The notes beneath the pieces were generated by a model. That model did no database searches. It saw only the letters and a program-made list of their open reading frames with translations, and was not told the DNA's origin. Both the position numbers and the translations under genes were made by a program. A DNA stretch of 64,000 nucleotides, taken from positions 1,492,501-1,556,500 of the forward strand of contig NC_088315.1 in assembly GCF_910592395.1 (NCBI RefSeq). Direction: 5' to 3'. The stretch is from Lineus longissimus. Its lineage: Eukaryota; Nemertea; Pilidiophora; Heteronemertea; Lineidae. Below are positions 58,101 through 64,000 of this stretch, in pieces (within the stretch, counting starts at the first letter, position 1; every line of letters starts with the position of its first letter).

Positions 58101-59009
58101 GAGAAGTTGATGCAAAATATCGACGAGCTGAAGATTTGCAGAGGATTTCTTTTGTGACGTCAGGTTCTTCAGGTATGTTCTATAATTGATATTAATACAT
58201 CAAAGGCAACCTTCGATTTGTTTCAAAAAGAAATCTACATTTACCATGAATGAAGAACTACAAGGATGTTGTAAACGAAGAGATAGAAACGTTGGATAAA
58301 AGATTTTGTTTTGTATCATACGAACTGCTGTTATTACAAAACAGGCCAGGTTTTCTTCTTCAGCATACCAAATCATGAACAGTTGTAGAGATTTATATGA
58401 ATCAGTTCCATCTTTAAACAACCTCGACATTTCGTGGTCATATCCAGCCATGGCCAATTTCTGCACTAAGGCTGTTATGAAGTACTTACGTCCGAAAACG
58501 GACAATACCATTGCAGCAAATCATTACATTCATATATCAGTTCTCAGGCTCAAGCGCAGCTGCAGATAACAGTTATTTTGAGTAAGAGGGGCTTGTCTAG
58601 ATTGATGAGGGGTTTGAAGTGTCTCTTCTAATCCCCGGGGATTTCACTGGAGGTTAGAATGAGTTTTCCATCACGGGGTAAGACAGTTCCGAGCGCATCA
58701 CGGAGTCGGACTTAGATGGTCTTATCTGAATAGCGACAGGAGAAGCGATAATGGAGATGACTGGATGCCAGTCGTGTTTTGATTAAAATATGTAGAATAT
58801 AGGATGGTTGATGTAAACTGATCAAGTACTTTAGAATATAGAAAATTTGATTGAAAGAACAAGTGGAATGAAAGACAATTGTAAATCACTTTCTTTCCCT
58901 TGTAAAGTTTGGCATCAAATTAGGAGTTAGTTAATTTACTTGAAAAACAATCTTCCCATCAAATGGGATATTAGACAAAAAAGAAATATTGTTCAAAATA
59001 ACAACAGAA
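55188..59009. other. No supported gene
   Basis: Around 55785-56060 three frames are open at once for over 200 bp (two plus, one minus), with coding-like residues in more than one; no family is recognised. A plus-strand frame 58306-58569 and its minus shadow 58200-58511 are also motif-free. Confidence 0.4.
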
Positions 59010-59073
59010 GTTGTCGACTGGATTCGAACCTGTGCGTTCTAGCTCATCGCCTTAAATGATCAGCCTGGCCAAC
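59010..59073 (-). mobile_element. Shortened tRNA-Ser-like sequence (tRNA-derived SINE fragment)
   Basis: The minus strand has a perfect B-box (GGTTCGAATCC), a D arm ending TTTAAGGCGATG and an anticodon-loop remnant CTAGAA, as in tRNA-Ser(AGA). The 3' half of the anticodon stem and the whole variable arm are missing. The outer acceptor bases GTTG/CAAC still pair. Loss of the variable region with retention of the Pol III boxes is typical of SINE heads. Confidence 0.6.
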
Positions 59074-59083
59074 TTACTAACAT

Positions 59084-59107
59084 CAGCAGTGTGGTCATAC
59101 ACTGCTG
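59084..59107. repeat. Perfect 9-bp hairpin next to the tRNA-like sequence
   Basis: CAGCAGTGT and ACACTGCTG around the loop GGTCAT. It lies 10 bp outside the 5' end of the tRNA-like sequence and is flanked by two ctaacat copies, so it may be part of the same element. Confidence 0.7.
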
Positions 59108-62100
59108 CTAACATTAACCAACTTCCCTACCGAAACAATTTAGAATAAGAAGGTTGATCACGGTACCTATACATGTAATCCAATGGCGGTATTGCCTGGG
59201 AGATATATTTCCGGTAACAGTAGACCCTACTAATCTTTTGTGACTGGTAAAATGGAGGGGTGCGAGGAGTGCGTTACACCCCTTTAAATTCGATTGACCA
59301 AATATTGTGCGGATCTATTGTTGCCGGAAATCTGTTCCTCACGCAATACGGTGAAAAGTACCAAACGTTTCGGCGTTATAGAAATAGTTTCCCACCAAAG
59401 CGTAGATGATAATTGCGTTGTCATTCCAATCAAAACGCAGCAATGTCTTTTAGTTTTGCGATACTTCCTGCTCAATTCCTTGGCATCCACCCACACGTTC
59501 CTGTTGACATATCTCAGTTATTGTTATAGTTATTCAGGAGCAATTAACTGGGGATTCCTCGAATGATCTACGTCAGACTCCCCCACGCGGACATGTCATT
59601 GACAAACTTGCTTACCGACGGGAAGTGGCTATTGGATTTGATAATTAGGGTGTGTAGATGTCAAGTGATTGGTTTTCGGGATATTGCGATGACCATCACG
59701 GACTCAATCATACAGATAGCAGGTGTGGAGAAGGTAATACTCTGAAGCAAAGAAGACATCTTTTTGAATTCTTCATAACATATAGAAGCATAAATCAGGC
59801 ACGCGGACGTGACATTTTCCTGATCCACATCGTAAATGCTTAAATCAATGTACACTGCAAACCCATCCAAAATAACTGTTGTGGCATCATCCAAGTGTTG
59901 TGTGACTGCTCCTACCTTGGTTGAATAATGACTTATTGGTCGCAAAAAACAAATTAACCTCTCGTATTCATTTCGCTACATTTGTATTTCTGACTCGCCT
60001 TTTGTTTTACCTGCTGAGTAATTATTTGTGATGGTGCATTGCTGACCAATGTTAACACTTTTATGGCATCGTGATGTCGTGGGCAAGCATCAGGGATAGG
60101 TTTTCCCGAAATATTTGTTCAAGAATGGGGAAAACAATTAGAAATAACTGGTAACTGTTGTCCAGATAGCTATTCTTGACGTGCCTTGTTTATCTTTATT
60201 ACTGGACATCATCAGTTATCATTTTAATGCACAGCAATATGTTTGTTTACTGCCTCCAACTCGAGGGATTTATGGCAATATTCCATGTCCTCCAGATTTA
60301 TAAAAGCATTCAACGTTGTTTAACATATCACTCAAGTGAATTTCCCCAACCGTTCCGAATAAATCCAGACATTTCTGAAGACGAGAAGGTGATATCTACT
60401 TAGCTTTTATAGCGAAGTAGCAGAACTGATTTCTTTTATTTGCCATCCGCTGGGGTTTTAAGAAATAACTCACTGCAACACTTGTAATGATCCTTTAAAA
60501 AATGAGAGACCTCTGAGACTGCCATATAAAGTTGTTTGGAATAGTTCCTCGGAATAATGTCCAAATGTAGGGTACTCTTGGGAAATGAGGGATAAAAATC
60601 TAAAACTGACTAGTAAGTTCCGTTTACTTAACCTCAATTCGGGCAGTTCTCATGGGGTACGAAAATAACAAAAATACAGTTTCAAGCTAATTCTTCTTTT
60701 TGATGGCTTGTTTTTTTCCGCTGCAGTTTTCATAAACCTGAACTGAATTTGGAATATACTGAGTGGTAAACAAATGATGATGCCAAATCCAGTGTAAGCC
60801 ATTTTTCAATCGTCAGAGGTGCAATGTTGTGAAAATCTTCTCCTTTCGTGAGTTAAGGTTATTTGGTGACCCTTATTGACCTTGCTACTTACTGCCTTTC
60901 TTGCACAATCCTTTTAACTATCATACAAAAGAGATCGGTTTGCTTTTTGCTATTATGTATGATCATTTCATCAAATGAACTGAGACAACCCCTTTGAAGT
61001 ATGATGTTAAAGAACATGTCACGAGCAGGAAGTCGTTTTCACTATTACATAGAATGAGACCTGCAAGCAAAATATCGCCACCACAATATTTATAGTCTCA
61101 CTTCCTTGCAAATCACCGCAAAGACTTAACCAATATCTCATATCAGCAGGGGCATCACCACAGAGGGAAGGGTATTACTTGTCAAGGCAGGCAGTCCAGG
61201 AAATTGAATCGTAATCCGTACGCTTCCGTGCTTTGTACACAAATATCAAAATGAACCTGCACCGGGATTTCTGTGCGCTGAGCCACAAAATTAGGGATTA
61301 TATCGGCTCTGGTTTAATATCTCCATGACTCTGATTGGTTCCTATGTTTGTCATCGAGCTATTGCAAGGAGATCTTATTAGATGTATTTTTGTGGCGAAT
61401 TATGAACAATCCATTATTGGACGTATCGATAGCTGATGGTAGAAAAAGGGAAGAGATGGGAGGAGTGCCGCCGAGTGCTGCCGCGATCGAGAGCAAAGTA
61501 TTGTAAACAATATCTTTTAGACGAAGTAAAAGTCACGTTTCGCAAGTTATAAAGCTTGTGAGCTGGTATTACCTAGACCTGTTATCGACCAAGTGAACAC
61601 AATTCCTACTTCATCTCAGTCTACATCTTTTCCACTCGAAATCTAACGGAAGAAATACACCAAGGTCAAGCCAGAATTCTAAGTGTTAGGCCAAGACCTT
61701 CGGTTTATTGGGTAAAGGGAAAATACAACTTGCCTGAGCAAGTAGGAAAGATGCTGCGGCAAGTACGTCCCTCTTTCCTGTAGTCTTGGTTGATCTATTG
61801 GTATATTGAATAAGATGCCTCTGAATTATTCAAGAGACACTCCTGCAATACCCCAATTGCAGTTGGCTGACTCTTCACCGGTGTCAAGGGGGCAGTTGTC
61901 CCGTACGTCACGCTGATGCGAGTCGGCGGGAATGGGCTTATCATTGTGGTTGGCGTAATCAAAGGTGACACCCCAGAACCCAAGAGCCCCTAGAAAACCT
62001 GACGCGAATTCCTGCAGCCACTTTGTTAGTGATGTATTGTCCTTTGGATCAGGTGTTTTATCTGTTATGGCTAATTGTACGTTGATGTGAAAATATGTGG

Positions 62101-64000
62101 TTGTGTGACTTGGTTGTGGAATGAAGATGATTTGTTCGTTGCTTATGGGCGCTGAAGAAACGTGGGGATGATTTAATGGGGGGGATGTCTAGGCATTTGG
62201 TTTGGATGTGATTCTGCAAATAAAAAATGTTCGGAGCTTTTCAAGTTTCTGGATCTGATCACGTGGGATCTTTCCGATTTCAGTTGGGGAAACATAACAA
62301 TATTTTTCAAGGTGTGGGTCTTCACATTCATAATTTACTTCTCGCTATAAGCGGTACCATGTGATCAACACGGTTTCTACTTCGGGCTATGTAGTCACGG
62401 AGTATAATGTCATTCTTTCAACTTTTTCAAAACGATACTTCAGATGCGATTAGAGTCGTGTATGTCATAAAGTGACTTAAAAATCCAATGAGGCATGTAT
62501 GCCTTCACTACATAGGGAATCGTTGGACACATTGGGGATGTTTGGCTAATCTCCTTCTTGAAACCAAAAACACGCCCACTCCAAGTCTCATATTGATGTG
62601 TGCTTTGCCTCTTGAAGAGAAGGTTGCAACATTCACAAACAAACGATTGCTGTACAGTGAACATATTGTCATTGTTACTTTCATAAAAGCATGATCAGCA
62701 CTTCCAATCCTCCCTTCCAGGTGGCCGAGCTTTTACCTCTCTCGAATGTTCATTACAGTTAGAGGATCAGGCCGTGAGCCCTTTCTCGTCGTTAGCCTAA
62801 CCCACGTAAACGCTTTATCACTTATCATCTCTGTCTAGTTGCAGGATGGTCCTTTAAAAGTCCTTTTTTCAGCTGATCCAGCCCACGTAGAATGGAATCC
62901 CTAGCGCTGCTACCGCTTGACTCGGAAGAAAATCACAACAGCAATGCGAAAGGAACATAGTTCTATCCCGTTACCAGCGGCTGCTAATCGAAAGTCCATG
63001 CCGTGTCTGCGACAATTTGATATTTCACCTTGAGACGTTGACCTTCGTCCAAAATGCCAAACTTCTCTTCCGGAAATCCTATAGCGGTGTTTCACATCTC
63101 ATTCCCTCTCAATTGATCAGATCTCCAGGTTGACATATGCTGAATTGATTGCTTCAGGTCGGCCGGGTCAACACTTTTATCATGATTAGGATCAAGGGAC
63201 TGCTTTATCTTTTGCGTCATGTTCACTCTAACAGGTACTCCCTGGTGAATGTGAAATGACTAATGCGTTGGAACTGGCTGCAAACTTATGACTAAACCCA
63301 ACAGAAGCTGAAGCAACGTATTCACAGTGTGGGACAGTAAAAAATCTCGATAAAATTCTTTGAGGTTCTTGAATAAGATCATTCTTCAGTTTTCTTCTAT
63401 CTGGTTTCAGTCGTCACCACATCACATATCTTCTCTCGCCGCCAACAAATAGCTTTTTGCAAATAGTCATTCTGATCGAAATGTTCCACTTTGCTATGTG
63501 ATAGAGCTCGAACTAATTATGCTTTTAATTAATATCCGCTATGCACAAGTAATTCCTTCCATGGGCCATTAAATGTAACCTTGGCCGAAAAGCTTCCAAA
63601 ATGCACAGCACTATCGGCGGCAGGACACTGGACCATGACTTGGACTGATCAATAATATATCTATTTCTGTGTGGCATTGTTTGGGATGGTCACTTTAGCA
63701 AGCATGCTTACACAGGGTGATCTAACAAATTCTACCGAAATCAGATGTATTAGAAAACGGTTTTTCAAGATCAAAGATAACAACAATACAAGATGGTGAG
63801 CTAAAAGATACTCAGTCCTACTCAAAGCGAATACAAATGAGCGTCGTAATCAAAGTTTGCCATGAGATCATCTGACTGAATCAACCTTTGGCACCGACAA
63901 CCTAACTGTCCACGAGGGGCCACACGTTTCGATGACTGATCTTGCGTTGGTTGCCATCTCTCAAGCGGCCTGTCTGAGTCACGCCAACTATTACTAGTTC
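59108..64000. other. No supported gene
   Basis: AT-leaning sequence with only short frames. Paired homeodomain-like cores occur near 63510-63535. No repeat with a second copy in the window was found, and no splice pair could be matched in phase. Confidence 0.45.

Overview
The window looks like 64 kb of nuclear DNA from an invertebrate animal. The composition is AT-leaning, CpG is not strongly depleted, open frames are short, and there are metazoan-style splice signals. It also holds a tRNA-Gly(GCC) of the standard animal type, tRNA-Ser-derived fragments, foldback and terminal-inverted-repeat elements and several unrelated minisatellites. I cannot name the phylum. There are no bacterial operons, CRISPR arrays, rRNA genes or long intact coding sequences, and nearly all open frames of 60-160 codons are of a size expected by chance.

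Layout. 1-1.8 kb is a nested repeat array (a ~440-bp direct repeat at 1-441 and 1354-1792, a 101-bp tandem pair, and an iterated interrupted palindrome). 1.8-7.7 kb is mostly featureless, with a possible decayed hammerhead-like fold and one promoter-like cluster. 7.7-8.5 kb is a ~640-bp inverted-repeat element. A possible minus-strand first coding exon lies at 9.95 kb, a compact MITE-like element at 10.7-11.0 kb, and an exon-like frame at 11.8 kb. 14.17-14.73 kb is a ~76-bp minisatellite built on a GACCG/CGGTC palindrome.

The best protein-coding prediction is at 15.68-16.01 kb: two short coding exons with good splice sites, a 136-nt intron and compatible phase, which together give a 65-residue protein with one C-terminal membrane helix and a short basic tail. 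19.7 kb has a signal-peptide frame interrupted by a stop. 24.0 kb has a TATA/CCAAT cluster. 28.97-29.04 kb is an intact tRNA-Gly gene on the minus strand with its oligo-T terminator. A second, weaker two-exon small-protein model spans 36.38-37.98 kb. 40.7-41.5 kb is unusual: a plus-strand frame with several stops and one frameshift looks like a decayed protein gene or transposon remnant, next to a possible minus-strand exon with lectin-like spacing. 52.2-52.5 kb is a dense cluster of TAATTA-type homeodomain sites. Two decayed tRNA-Ser-like sequences lie at 55.1 and 59.0 kb.

The predicted genes do not form an evident pathway. The window is best read as intergenic and intronic DNA with a few small genes, repeats and possible enhancers. 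Protein-coding calls rest on frame, splice signals and composition only; no homology search was possible.
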